The position numbers were made by a program, and so were the translations under genes. From Pseudomonadota bacterium (GTDB lineage Bacteria > Pseudomonadota > Alphaproteobacteria > Acetobacterales > Acetobacteraceae): DNA of 42,419 nucleotides. Each line of letters begins with the position of its first letter. Within the stretch, counting starts at the first letter, position 1. The notes beneath the pieces are model-generated. The model saw only the letters and a list, made by a program, of their open reading frames with translations. It made no database searches and was not told the DNA's origin. The stretch spans positions 1 through 42,419 of the forward strand of contig JAJYYH010000064.1 in NCBI GenBank assembly GCA_021801255.1. Direction: 5' to 3'. This document shows, one piece after another, positions 1-10,286 of the stretch.

Positions 1-84
1 GGCCGATGGTGCTTCGGCAAGACCCCCATGCACACCTTCCTTGACAGCCTGCCCATCGCTAAGGAAAAATCCATGGCCACCTGA
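1..84 (+). mobile_element. IS481-like transposase, C-terminal end (cut by window edge)
   Basis: An open frame enters from the left edge and stops with TGA at 82-84. Its last residues include FGKTPMHTFLDSLPIAKEK, which matches the C-terminal tail of DDE integrase-core transposases of the IS481 type, where a KTPMQTFLD-like string sits just before the stop. Only 27 residues are visible, so whether the rest is intact cannot be judged. The sequence after the stop looks like an insertion-sequence end (124-153). The family is recognised from the tail alone. Confidence 0.7.
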
Positions 85-123
85 ACACGACAGACACACC
101 CATCGGCGCCAAATATCCAACAC

Positions 124-153
124 TGTCCGTCAGATCAAGTTCTGATTTGTACA
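124..153. repeat. Putative right end of the IS481-like element
   Basis: This 30-base stretch begins TGTCCGTCAGATC and ends TTTGTACA, 40 bases after the transposase stop. The placement and the terminal TGT...ACA suit an insertion-sequence inverted repeat. The partner left end lies outside the window, so this is a positional inference. Confidence 0.35.
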
Positions 154-227
154 CCTAAGCGTTCCACGTTGACCATACTCTCGCGGCAACATGCCTGCCC
201 ACTTGCCCTTCCGAAGGTACAACCATC

Positions 228-770
228 ATGGTGCTTATGATAGATGGCGACGATTACGCCGATACCGACTTCTGGCTTTTGAGTAGACACCTCAATCTGC
301 TCGACTTTGAACTGGCAAGGATTAACGCCGCAATCAAGGAATCGGCGGACCCTGACACTGATGGGTTATGCGACGCCGGGGAATATTTCATCGGTCACGG
401 CTTCGTCGCGATCCAGCGCTACCTGACATCGACTTACGCCGGATTGAGGATCGCCCAATCAGTGGCTTTCAGCGTGCCTCCAATCGTGAACAGTAATCTA
501 ACATTTGCCGAAGCCATAAATGCGGGTGCCAACTACTGGAAGCACGTGGAAGAGTGGTTTGAGTCCCTAAACAAAGCCGAAAACGCAACGCTCAAAGGCA
601 ACGCATTGAATACGCTTAAAAAGCTTGAAATGGCCACCGGGTGGGAAGATTATACATGCTCAAATTTACTCGTGATCTTGGTAAATGAAAAAGAGTTAGA
701 GTTGTCGCGGCTCCTTCCTCGCGTCGCGGAATGGCGCAACAACTTGATGAGAAAAGCTATACAACTCTGA
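228..770 (+). CDS. Hypothetical protein, lower-GC gene between IS remnants
   Basis: A 180-residue protein I do not recognise. It starts at ATG 228 with a GAAGG ribosome-binding site about 10 bases upstream; ATG 237 is the alternative. It is predicted soluble: no signal peptide or membrane segment is visible. It looks largely helical, with an acidic N-terminus (MIDGDDYADTDF) and a charged C-terminal half ending in WRNNLMRKAIQL. Codon use is much richer in A and T (TTA, ATA, AAA, TTT) than the rest of the window. It lies between an IS481-like tail and an IS21-like end, so recent horizontal gain is likely. No function is proposed. It could be a cargo or defence-type gene, but nothing in the sequence shows that. 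Confidence 0.6.
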   Translation: MVLMIDGDDYADTDFWLLSRHLNLLDFELARINAAIKESADPDTDGLCDAGEYFIGHGFVAIQRYLTSTYAGLRIAQSVAFSVPPIVNSNLTFAEAINAGANYWKHVEEWFESLNKAENATLKGNALNTLKKLEMATGWEDYTCSNLLVILVNEKELELSRLLPRVAEWRNNLMRKAIQL

Positions 771-1203
771 TTTAGCGTTCCGTGCGGATCTCAGTTTAGG
801 AGATTATTCCCGTGGAAGCTTACAGTAAGTTTTCGGCCATCCTGTCGCCGGCCCCCATTAAGCCTGCCGTATCTCACCAATCCGATCCACTGCGATCATC
901 CCCCAATTAGCCTCCCCACACCCACATTGGGCGTTAGAGAGGATGCTGACATCAAACGTCAGAGGGGTCGAAATTGGACGCGATTTTCGCCCCTCAGGGG
1001 GTCGCTATTGCACGCGATTTTACAGAGAGCGGTTCGCGCACAAAACGTGGCACCGGGCGGCGTAAAATTTCCATAGGGGACGTCGGGCCGGGAAATAGTT
1101 TTGTCATATAATATTAACCGGCCGCCCGCGCTTCCGGCGGTGGTTCGCGGACCGGTGGCGCGCCAGGACGAGGCTAATGTTACGATCAAATTCATAAGCA
1201 GGA
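771..1203. other. Gene-free scar with IS21-like terminus
   Basis: About 430 bases without a convincing gene. 771-960 holds no recognisable coding or RNA signal. 964-1024 is the IS21-like end listed separately. 1025-1203 contains an AT-rich patch around 1098-1117 in otherwise GC-rich DNA. Short open frames exist on both strands but lack start signals and family resemblance. Confidence 0.5.
964..1024. mobile_element. IS21-family-like terminus (two 24-bp direct repeats)
   Basis: Two copies of a 24-base unit, GGGGTCG..ATTG.ACGCGATTTT, lie at 964-987 and 998-1021, identical at 21 of 24 positions and 34 bases apart. The second runs into TACA, ending at 1024. Multiple imperfect terminal repeats closing in CA are characteristic of IS21-family ends. 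No istA or istB gene is visible beside it, so this is a remnant, or an element whose body has been deleted or replaced. The direction of the missing body (to the left) is inferred. Confidence 0.55.
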
Positions 1204-1494
1204 TCAGCTTACTTCACGCCAGATGAAGAGCGCCAGAAGACCAAACGCCGAAAACGCTAGGCTCTCGTCCCATAAATTTAAAGATGTGTCCATGGGTTTT
1301 TCGCCGCGAAACAGTGCCACTGTCATCGCGATCATCGCAGATGCCGCGCAGGTCGCGTGGAATACTCCGAAAACCCGCGGGTACGGCCATTTGCCGAGCC
1401 CCGCGACGAGCACCACCATCCACACGTTGAGTGAAAGTCGAAACAGAAAGTTCCGCACCACTTGGCGTGAGTGTATATCGAGGCGGCTCAGCAT
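1204..1494 (-). CDS. Small integral membrane protein, unknown function
   Basis: A 96-residue protein with three likely membrane helices: about residues 13-33 (ending WMVVLVAGL), 42-62 (VFGVFHATCAASAMIAMTVA) and 73-93 (ending FGLLALFIW). The start is taken as ATG 1492-1494; the frame stays open further upstream, so the true start could be earlier. It lies 56 bases downstream of the SOUL-type gene on the same strand and is probably cotranscribed with it. No family was recognised. A link to haem or membrane biology through its neighbour is inference only. Confidence 0.55.
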   Translation of the reverse strand: MLSRLDIHSRQVVRNFLFRLSLNVWMVVLVAGLGKWPYPRVFGVFHATCAASAMIAMTVALFRGEKPMDTSLNLWDESLAFSAFGLLALFIWREVS

Positions 1495-1550
1495 GCGCGG
1501 CGCATCGTCATAGGTGATATAACACCAGCAGCAATTTTGGCACGCGGGCG

Positions 1551-2135
1551 CTAGGCGAACGCTGTTTTCGGGCGCACCGGTACGGCGAGGGCGCCACGAC
1601 AAATAAACCAGGGCAGATATGACCAGGTGACGATACGAAATTTGCACGGGCCATCTGGAACCCAGCGACTATCGCGCAAGGCGGATAGGAGATGTGCTTC
1701 CGACAATCCGCGCCACAACTGCCACCAGCGTGGGCGAACGATCGCCAAGGTTTCGGCCCCGACCATGACGCAGCGTACCTTCCGGCTGCGCGGCCGCGGA
1801 ACCGCGCGCCCCTCGGGGCCGGGTGGGAGCGGAATTTGCAGCCGCCACAGTCCGGCTTGCTCTGAATATTGCACGATGGTATCGGCCATCGGCAGATGAG
1901 CGGCGGCGCTGTTATTGCCGCGCAGATAGGCACGCAGCCGTCTCAGACCCACCTCGCGTGCGTGACGAAATTCACCTTTCACGCGGGTCTCGGCAACCAC
2001 GCACGCTGTGGTCCGGAGGATCCCGAATTCTGTTGCCGCTGCACCAGTCCTATCGTTCGCGCTGAACCAAGGGATGGTCTCCGACGCGGTGAGACCGGCC
2101 AGGCCGGACGCCAGCTTCATTCGGGGAGTGATCAT
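1551..2135 (-). CDS. SOUL-family haem-binding protein
   Basis: A 194-residue protein of the SOUL/HBP family, which binds haem or tetrapyrrole. Family hallmarks appear in order: the VVAETRVKGEF strand near residues 40-50; a RRLRAYLRGNN segment where homologues have F-RRLA-YIFG-N; the LWRLQIPLPPG strand (usually W-V-F-MP); and the closing PWFICRGALAVPV, equivalent to PWFLRRNEVLVPV in relatives. ATG 2133-2135 gives a short hydrophobic N-terminus (MKLASGLAGLTA) that may be an export signal or anchor; ATG 2118-2120 is an alternative. The segment equivalent to KIAMTAPV is degenerate (HLPMADTIV). It is followed by a small membrane-protein gene on the same strand. Confidence 0.75.
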   Translation of the reverse strand: MITPRMKLASGLAGLTASETIPWFSANDRTGAAATEFGILRTTACVVAETRVKGEFRHAREVGLRRLRAYLRGNNSAAAHLPMADTIVQYSEQAGLWRLQIPLPPGPEGRAVPRPRSRKVRCVMVGAETLAIVRPRWWQLWRGLSEAHLLSALRDSRWVPDGPCKFRIVTWSYLPWFICRGALAVPVRPKTAFA

Positions 2136-2335
2136 GTCGCGGTTCCCTATCGTCTGGATATGGTGCGGTTGTTCCGGGCGCGTCAGTTTCTCGGCCGACG
2201 GTGATACGGCGGCGGCATTCCGTGCCCGGCGCCAATAGATTCGGAGGAACCGCATATAAAATCCAGAGCGCTCATGCGCCGCGCGCATTCGTATCTCTAT
2301 AGGCGACGACTATATCCGGTGCGTTCGTTCCTTAT

Positions 2336-2349
2336 GGCATTTATATGCC
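2336..2349. repeat. AT-cored palindrome in the divergent intergenic region
   Basis: GGCAT-TTAT-ATGCC is a 14-base palindrome in the 290-base gap between the minus-strand SOUL gene (start 2135) and the plus-strand small protein (start 2426). It contains TTTATA, the core also found twice upstream of kdp. It could be an operator. Nothing else recognisable lies in this gap. Confidence 0.3.
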
Positions 2350-2425
2350 CTGATCTCCTAATGGGGGATTGCATCCTCGCCGCGCGCGTTGGGGCGCGGA
2401 TGACCACCCACGGGAGCCTCGATCA

Positions 2426-2620
2426 ATGTCCCTCCGCGAGTTCGCAGCCTCGATTTTGACCTCTGGCGGGCGGAAACGGCGCCCTGCGTCCAGAAGAAAA
2501 GCCGCGGACAGGAACGCTCCTGGCGTCGTGCTGTGGGAAATCGGCATGGCGATCGCTGCGTGTCTCGGGGTTGCGCTCGTGGTCAATTTGCTGCTGCTGG
2601 CATTCGATGTACGCCATTAA
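2426..2620 (+). CDS. Small single-pass membrane protein, unknown
   Basis: A 64-residue protein. ATG 2426 has GGGAG about nine bases upstream. The N-terminal 40 residues are basic (GGRKRRPASRRKAADR) and are followed by one clear membrane helix (IGMAIAACLGVALVVNLLLL) and a short DVRH tail. By the positive-inside rule the basic part would be cytoplasmic. It sits 230 bases upstream of the first kdp gene, separated by the putative kdp promoter, so it is probably a separate transcript. I do not recognise the family. It could be a regulator of a membrane transporter, but that is speculation. Confidence 0.5.
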   Translation: MSLREFAASILTSGGRKRRPASRRKAADRNAPGVVLWEIGMAIAACLGVALVVNLLLLAFDVRH

Positions 2621-2704
2621 GCGGTGATCGCACGGCCTACCAAATCACGGGAAACCCGCGGAATCGCCGTATTTTGAGGCCTGTGATCATGCGGCGTATA
2701 TGAC

Positions 2705-2762
2705 GAATTTATATCCCGGACACCTAGGCAGCATGGAATTTATATTGTCGGCTAGTTATGAT
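2705..2762 (+). promoter_or_regulatory. Putative KdpE-controlled promoter of the kdp operon
   Basis: The decamer GAATTTATAT occurs twice, at 2705-2714 and 2736-2745, exactly 31 bases (about three helical turns) apart. TTTATA is the core of the known E. coli KdpE site. A TATGAT -10-like hexamer lies at 2757-2762, so the second copy would overlap the -35 region, a typical place for an activator that replaces a weak -35. The first kdp-region start codon is at 2852. The repeats are seen; the KdpE assignment is inferred. Confidence 0.5.
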
Positions 2763-2851
2763 CAATTTCACCGCGGCTCATCGGCGGAGGGTTTTTCCTG
2801 CGCCGAATGGACTAGAACCGTCATCAGCGCGGCGTAGCGAGGACCAGTCAT

Positions 2852-2935
2852 ATGTTCGATGTAATCTATATCTTGATCGGTGCGGCGTTTCTGGGCGCCT
2901 GTGTGCTCTACGTCTTCGCCTGCGATCATCTTTGA
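2852..2935 (+). CDS. 27-residue membrane peptide preceding kdpF
   Basis: A very short gene encoding 27 residues from ATG 2852 to TGA 2935, with GCGAGGACC as the ribosome-binding region. One hydrophobic helix (VIYILIGAAFLGACVLYVFA) is followed by CDHL. It lies 10 bases before kdpF inside the kdp leader, after the putative promoter. Similar tiny hydrophobic frames precede kdpF in other kdp operons and usually go unannotated. Because it has KdpF-like size and topology but a different sequence, it may be an extra small subunit or regulator of the pump. The frame and the helix are seen; the role is inferred. Confidence 0.6.
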   Translation: MFDVIYILIGAAFLGACVLYVFACDHL

Positions 2936-2945
2936 GGGCCATGCG

Positions 2946-3035
2946 ATGACCTTCGATTATGCGCTTGGTGCGATCGTCACGGTCGGCCTGCTCGTCTATC
3001 TCGTCTATGCCCTGATCCGCCCTGAACGGTTCTAA
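2946..3035 (+). CDS. kdpF: KdpF, small subunit of the potassium-transporting ATPase
   Basis: A 29-residue single-helix peptide ending in LIRPERF, the conserved KdpF C-terminus (ALIRPE-F). KdpF lies at the lipid interface of the pump and stabilises the KdpABC complex. ATG 2946 is chosen; it overlaps an unproductive ATG CGA TGA at 2941. kdpA follows after 13 bases that contain a strong AAGGAG. The length matches the usual 25-30 residues. Confidence 0.85.
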   Translation: MTFDYALGAIVTVGLLVYLVYALIRPERF

Positions 3036-3048
3036 GGAGATTGCCAGA

Positions 3049-4776
3049 ATGACTTTCAACGGCTGGCTGCAAATCGCGCTCTTCTCCGTTCTGGTGATCC
3101 TGTTGACCAGACCGTTCGGCGGCTACATGACGCGCGTCTTCAACGGCGAGCGGACTTTCCTGTCGCCCGTCCTGCGACCACTGGAACGCGCCATCTACTG
3201 GCTTTGCGGCGTCGATGAAAAATCTGAACAGCACTGGGTCAGCTACGCCATTGCCACGCTGGCATTCAGCTTCGTGGGCTTCGTCGTGCTCTATGGCCTG
3301 CAACGGCTACAGGCAATGCTACCGCTCAATCCGCAGGGCCAGGCGGCTGTCGGCCCGGATCTGGCATTCAACACCTCGGTCAGCTTCGTCACCAACACCA
3401 ACTGGCAATCCTATGTGCCCGAGCAGACCATGAGCTATCTCACCCAGATGGCCGGGCTTGCGGTGCACAACTTCGTTTCCGCCGCCACCGGCATCGCGCT
3501 CGCCATCGCCCTGATCCGCGGTTTCGCGCGCCGGTCGGCGCAGGGCATCGGTAATTTCTGGGTCGATCTCACCCGTTCTGTTCTCTATGTCCTGCTGCCG
3601 ATCTCGGTCGTCGTGGCGCTGTTCTTCGTCTGGCAGGGCATGCCGCAGAACTTCAGCGCCTATACCGACGCAACGACGCTGGAGGGTGGCAAGCAGCTCA
3701 TCGCCCAGGGGCCCGTGGCGTCCCAGGAAGTCATCAAATTGCTGGGAACCAATGGCGGGGGATTTTTCAACGCCAATTCTGCCCATCCGTTCGAGAACCC
3801 GACGGCGCTGACCAACTTCATCGAGATGTTGCTGATAATTTCGATCGGCGCGGGACTGACCAATGTCTTCGGCCGGATGGTCGGTAACCAGCGGCAGGGC
3901 TGGGCCATCTTCGCCGCCATGTTTCTGCTTTTCCTGGCCGGCACGGCGATCGCCTACGCGGTCGAAAGTCACGGGAATCCGGCGTTCGCGGCGTTCCATG
4001 TCGATCAGTCCGCGGGAGACTTGCAGTCAGGCGGGAACATGGAGGGCAAGGAGGTCCGCTTCGGCATTGCCAATTCGGCGCTTTTCACGACCGTCACCAC
4101 CGACACGTCGTGCGGCGCGGTGAACACCATGCATGACAGCTTGCTCCCGCTCGCTGGCGCCGTGCCGATGGTCAACATGATGCTGGGTGAGATTATTTTT
4201 GGTGGCGTCGGTTCCGGTCTCTACGGCATGTTGCTGTTCGTCATCGTGGCGATGTTCATAGCCGGGCTGATGGTCGGGCGCACGCCAGAGTATCTTGGCA
4301 AGAAGCTGGAGGCGAAGGAGGTCAAGATGGCCATGCTTGCCATCCTGATATTGCCGATTTCGGTCCTCGGTTTCACCGCGCTCGCCGCGGTCGTGCCCGC
4401 CGGGCTTGCCGGGATATCAAATGCCGGGCCGCACGGCTTCAGCGAGATGCTCTATGCCTATGACTCGGCAACCGCCAATAATGGCAGTGCCTTCGCCGGT
4501 CTTTCCGCCAACACGCCATTCTGGAATACCACCCTGGGCTTGGCGATGTTTATCGGCCGCTTCCTGGTGATCGTGCCGATGCTGGCGGTAGCGGGCTCGC
4601 TGGCGCGCAAGAAGATCGTCCCCGCCTCGCTTGGGACGTTTCCCACCACCAGCCCGCTCTTCGTCGGCCTGGTGATCGGCGTGATCCTCATCACCGGTGG
4701 GCTGATCTACTTTCCCGCGGTTTCTCTCGGGCCGGTTGTCGAGCAGTTTGCTCTGCAACAGGGCACACTCTACTGA
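3049..4776 (+). CDS. kdpA: KdpA, potassium-binding and translocating subunit
   Basis: 575 residues, within the usual KdpA range. It forms the channel-like subunit of the high-affinity K+ pump in the inner membrane and descends from the SKT potassium-channel fold. About ten membrane helices are evident. Selectivity-filter regions are recognisable: [18 protein letters not shown] near residue 234 and [17 protein letters not shown] near residue 355, then [22 protein letters not shown] lies eight bases before ATG 3049. It is second of the pump genes in the kdpFABC order, with kdpB starting 15 bases after its stop. Confidence 0.97.
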   Translation: MTFNGWLQIALFSVLVILLTRPFGGYMTRVFNGERTFLSPVLRPLERAIYWLCGVDEKSEQHWVSYAIATLAFSFVGFVVLYGLQRLQAMLPLNPQGQAAVGPDLAFNTSVSFVTNTNWQSYVPEQTMSYLTQMAGLAVHNFVSAATGIALAIALIRGFARRSAQGIGNFWVDLTRSVLYVLLPISVVVALFFVWQGMPQNFSAYTDATTLEGGKQLIAQGPVASQEVIKLLGTNGGGFFNANSAHPFENPTALTNFIEMLLIISIGAGLTNVFGRMVGNQRQGWAIFAAMFLLFLAGTAIAYAVESHGNPAFAAFHVDQSAGDLQSGGNMEGKEVRFGIANSALFTTVTTDTSCGAVNTMHDSLLPLAGAVPMVNMMLGEIIFGGVGSGLYGMLLFVIVAMFIAGLMVGRTPEYLGKKLEAKEVKMAMLAILILPISVLGFTALAAVVPAGLAGISNAGPHGFSEMLYAYDSATANNGSAFAGLSANTPFWNTTLGLAMFIGRFLVIVPMLAVAGSLARKKIVPASLGTFPTTSPLFVGLVIGVILITGGLIYFPAVSLGPVVEQFALQQGTLY

Positions 4777-4791
4777 GTCAGGGGCATTTTT

Positions 4792-6915
<2,124 letters not shown>

Positions 6916-6926
6916 GGAGACCCCCC

Positions 6927-7529
6927 ATGATGAAGCATTTGCGCCCCGCCATCCTGATGATCGTCATCATGACCGTCATCACGGGCCTCGCCTACCCGAT
7001 GGCGATCACCGGCATCGCCCAGATGGTCTTTCCCCATCAGGCGAATGGGAGCCTGATCCAGCGGAACGGCAAGGTGATCGGCTCGGCCCTGATCGGTCAG
7101 AACTTCGCCTCCGACAAATACTTCCACGGCCGCCCGTCGGCGACCACCGAGACGGATCCCAAGGATCCGAGCAAAACCATTCCGGTGCCCTATGCCGCCG
7201 ACAACTCCACGGGCTCCAATCTCGGGCCCACCGCGAAGGCGCTGGTTGATCGCGTGAAGGGCGACGCGGCGACGCTCGCCGCCCAGAACCCCGGCACGCC
7301 CGTTCCGGTCGATCTCGTCACCAGCTCGGCCTCGGGGCTTGATCCCGATATCACGCCGGCCGGCGCGCTGTTTCAGGTGCCGCGCGTGGCCAAGGCGCGG
7401 GGGCTGGCGGAGGAGCGGGTGCGTCAGCTGGTGCAATCCCAGATCACCGACCGGCTGGCGGGCGTCCTTGGCGAGCCGCATGTCAATGTGCTGGAGCTCA
7501 ACCTCGCACTCGATGCGCTCGGGCATTAA
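6927..7529 (+). CDS. kdpC: KdpC, subunit of the potassium-transporting ATPase
   Basis: 200 residues from ATG 6927 (ATG 6930 also possible). GAGGAG at 6914-6919 overlaps the kdpB stop, so translation is probably coupled. One N-terminal membrane helix (about residues 7-30) precedes a periplasmic domain with family strings [27 protein letters not shown]-like STGSNLGPT, and the C-terminal [11 protein letters not shown]. KdpC is needed for assembly and for high-affinity K+ uptake. A GTG at 6912 overlapping kdpB would give a longer form but has no ribosome-binding site. Confidence 0.96.
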   Translation: MMKHLRPAILMIVIMTVITGLAYPMAITGIAQMVFPHQANGSLIQRNGKVIGSALIGQNFASDKYFHGRPSATTETDPKDPSKTIPVPYAADNSTGSNLGPTAKALVDRVKGDAATLAAQNPGTPVPVDLVTSSASGLDPDITPAGALFQVPRVAKARGLAEERVRQLVQSQITDRLAGVLGEPHVNVLELNLALDALGH

Positions 7530-7571
7530 GGAACTTGCGCCCGAGGGGCCGGGGCGCGCAAAACAATCGCC

Positions 7572-10286
7572 ATGGCGGAGGCTCTGAACCGGGACGGAAG
7601 ACCCTCGCCCGAGGCCCTGCTCGAGGCTGTCGGGCAGCCCGGGCGCGGGCGGCTCAAGCTCTTTCTCGGTGCCGCGCCCGGCGTGGGCAAAACCTTCGAA
7701 ATGCTGACCTCAGCGCGGGCACGGCTGCGCGAGGGCGTCGATGTCGTCATCGGCGTCGTCGAGACGCATGGCCGCGCCGAGACCGAGGCGCTGCTGCGCG
7801 GCCTGCCGGTGATCCCGCGCCGGCAAGTCACCTATATGGGCCATACCCTGGCGGAGATGGATCTCGATGCCATCCTCGCCCGCCGCCCGGCGCTCGTGCT
7901 GGTCGATGAACTCGCCCATACCAACGCGCCGGGCAGCCGTCATGCCAAACGCTACATGGATGTCGAGGAACTGCTGGAGGCTGGCATCGATGTCTATACC
8001 ACACTCAATATTCAGCACGTCGAGAGCCTCACCGATGTCGTGGCGCAGATCACCCATGTGCGGGTGCGCGAGACGGTGCCGGACAATATCATCGACCGCG
8101 CCGATGAGATCGAGCTGATCGATCTCACGCCCGAGGATCTGATCCAGCGCCTCAAGGACGGCAAGGTCTATGTGCCGCAGCAGGCGGCGCGCGCGATCAC
8201 GCATTATTTCCGGCCCGGCAATCTCGCCGCCTTGCGCGAGCTGGCGCTGCGCCGCACCGCGCAGCGCGTCGATGCGCAGATGGTCAACTATATGCAGAGC
8301 CACGCCATTCCCGGTCCCTGGGCGGCGGGCGAGCGGGTGTTGGTCTGCATCGACGACAACCTGGCGGCGAGCGCGGTGGTGCGGCACGCGCGCCGCTTCG
8401 CCGATCGCATGCGGGTACCTTGGACCGCGCTGCATGTGGAAACCGCCCGCCTGCCCCGGCTCGGCGAAAGTGCCCAGGACCGCATCGCCGAGGCCTTGCG
8501 CCTGGCTGAGCGGCTCGGCGCCGAGGCGGTGACGATCCCTGGCGAGGACGTCGCCGATACCGTCCTCGAATATGCGCGGGCGAATAATTTCACCCATGTC
8601 ATCGTCGCCAGATCGCGCCGCGCGGGGTGGCGGAACCTGCTGCATGGCCGGGTCGAGCGGCGGCTGATCGCCAAGGCCGGCGAGATCAACATCCATCTCC
8701 TCGCCGCCGCCCCCGAGGCCTCGGCGGACGCGCCAAAAGGCCTGGGGAAGCCCGCCGCCGCGCCGCGCCGACCGCTCGATCTCCGGAGCTATGGCGGCAG
8801 CATCGCTTTTGTCGCCGCCGGGCTCGCCGTCGCGATGGTGCTGCGCCATGTGCTCGCGGTCTCGGACGTGGCGCTGGTGTTCCTCACCGCGGTTCTCGTC
8901 ACGGCGATCACCTATGGGCTGTTTCCCGCACTCTTCGCCTGTCTCGTCTCGGTGCTTGCCTATAATTTCTTTTTTCTGCCACCCCTCTACACGTTCACCA
9001 TCGAAGATCCCGAGAACGTCGTCGCGCTGTTTTTCTTCGCGGTGGTGGCGGTGATCGCGAGCAACCTCACCGCGCGGGTGCGCGCACAGGCGATTACCGC
9101 GCGGGCGCGGGCCAAGACCACCGAGGAGCTTTATCAGTTCAGCCGCAAGCTCGCCGTCGCGGTCGATCTCGATGATCTCTTGTGGGCGACGGCGCATCAG
9201 ATCGCCCTGATGCTCAAGGTGCGCGTCGTGCTGGTGTTACCGGAAGGGGCGGAGCTTGCGGTGCGCGCCGGCTATCCGCCCGAGGACATGCTGGAAGCGG
9301 CCGATCTGGCGGCGGCGAAATGGTGTTTTCAGCATAATCGCGCCGCCGGGCGCGGCGCCGATACGCTGCCTGGCGCGCGCTGGCTGTTTTTGCCGATGCG
9401 CACCGGGCGTGGCCCGCTCGGCGTCGTCGGCATCGACCGCGACGACCCCGCCCCGGCGCTCAGCCCCGATCAGATGCGGCTTTTGCATGCGCTCTCCGAC
9501 CAGGCGGCCCTCGCCATCGAGCGGGTGAAACTCGCCGAGGATGTCGAACGCGCCCGCCTCGCCGCCCTCTCCGATCGCCTGCGCGCCGCCCTTCTCACCT
9601 CGATTTCGCACGATCTGCGCACGCCGCTCGCCTCGATCATCGGCTCGGCGAGCAGCCTGGCTTCCACCGACGGCGTGCTGGAACCCGCGGTACGCGAGGG
9701 GTTGTTGCGCACCATTCTGGAGGAGGCGGAGCGGCTCAACCGCTTCATCGGCAATCTTCTCGACATGACCCGGCTCGAGGCCGGGCGCGTCGGCCCGAGC
9801 CTGGAACGCGCCGATCTCTCCGATATCGCCGGCGCGGTGCTCAGGCGGGCCGAAAAACTGCTGGCTTCGCACCGGGTGGTGGTCGATCTGCCGCCCGATT
9901 TGCCGATGCTCGAGATCGACGTGGTGCTGTTCGAGCAGGTGCTGTTCAATCTGCTCGACAACGCCGCCAAATACGCCCCGTCCGGCACCACGATCACCCT
10001 CGGCGCCCGGCGCGAGGGGGCGCGGGTGCTGATCGAGGTGAGCGACGAGGGCGAGGGCATTCCGCCCGGCGATCTTGAGCGCGTGTTCGACAAGTTCTAT
10101 CGCGCCCGAGGGGCCGACCAGCGTCGCGCCGGCACTGGGTTGGGGCTTGCGATCTGCCGCGGCTTCATGGAGGCGATGGGCGGCACGATCAGCGTTGCCA
10201 ACCGTCCCGACCGGAGCGGCGCGGTTTTCACCCTCGCCTTGCCGGTTCCCGTCGAAACCGAGCCGCAGCCCGAGGGGGAGGCATGA
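7572..10286 (+). CDS. kdpD: KdpD, sensor histidine kinase for potassium and turgor
   Basis: 904 residues, full length. Domain order: the KdpD N-terminal domain (about 20-230) with Walker A-like GAAPGVGKTFEML and Walker B-like LVDELAHTNAPGSRH; a universal-stress-type domain (about 250-370); four membrane helices of the DUF4118 region (about 400-500); a GAF-like domain (about 520-650); then HisKA with SISHDLRTP, His 680 being the phospho-acceptor. The HATPase domain has NLLDNAAKYAP, DEGEGIPP and GTGLGLAI. Its stop overlaps the kdpE start by four bases. It phosphorylates KdpE when K+ is limiting. Confidence 0.97.
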   Translation: MAEALNRDGRPSPEALLEAVGQPGRGRLKLFLGAAPGVGKTFEMLTSARARLREGVDVVIGVVETHGRAETEALLRGLPVIPRRQVTYMGHTLAEMDLDAILARRPALVLVDELAHTNAPGSRHAKRYMDVEELLEAGIDVYTTLNIQHVESLTDVVAQITHVRVRETVPDNIIDRADEIELIDLTPEDLIQRLKDGKVYVPQQAARAITHYFRPGNLAALRELALRRTAQRVDAQMVNYMQSHAIPGPWAAGERVLVCIDDNLAASAVVRHARRFADRMRVPWTALHVETARLPRLGESAQDRIAEALRLAERLGAEAVTIPGEDVADTVLEYARANNFTHVIVARSRRAGWRNLLHGRVERRLIAKAGEINIHLLAAAPEASADAPKGLGKPAAAPRRPLDLRSYGGSIAFVAAGLAVAMVLRHVLAVSDVALVFLTAVLVTAITYGLFPALFACLVSVLAYNFFFLPPLYTFTIEDPENVVALFFFAVVAVIASNLTARVRAQAITARARAKTTEELYQFSRKLAVAVDLDDLLWATAHQIALMLKVRVVLVLPEGAELAVRAGYPPEDMLEAADLAAAKWCFQHNRAAGRGADTLPGARWLFLPMRTGRGPLGVVGIDRDDPAPALSPDQMRLLHALSDQAALAIERVKLAEDVERARLAALSDRLRAALLTSISHDLRTPLASIIGSASSLASTDGVLEPAVREGLLRTILEEAERLNRFIGNLLDMTRLEAGRVGPSLERADLSDIAGAVLRRAEKLLASHRVVVDLPPDLPMLEIDVVLFEQVLFNLLDNAAKYAPSGTTITLGARREGARVLIEVSDEGEGIPPGDLERVFDKFYRARGADQRRAGTGLGLAICRGFMEAMGGTISVANRPDRSGAVFTLALPVPVETEPQPEGEA

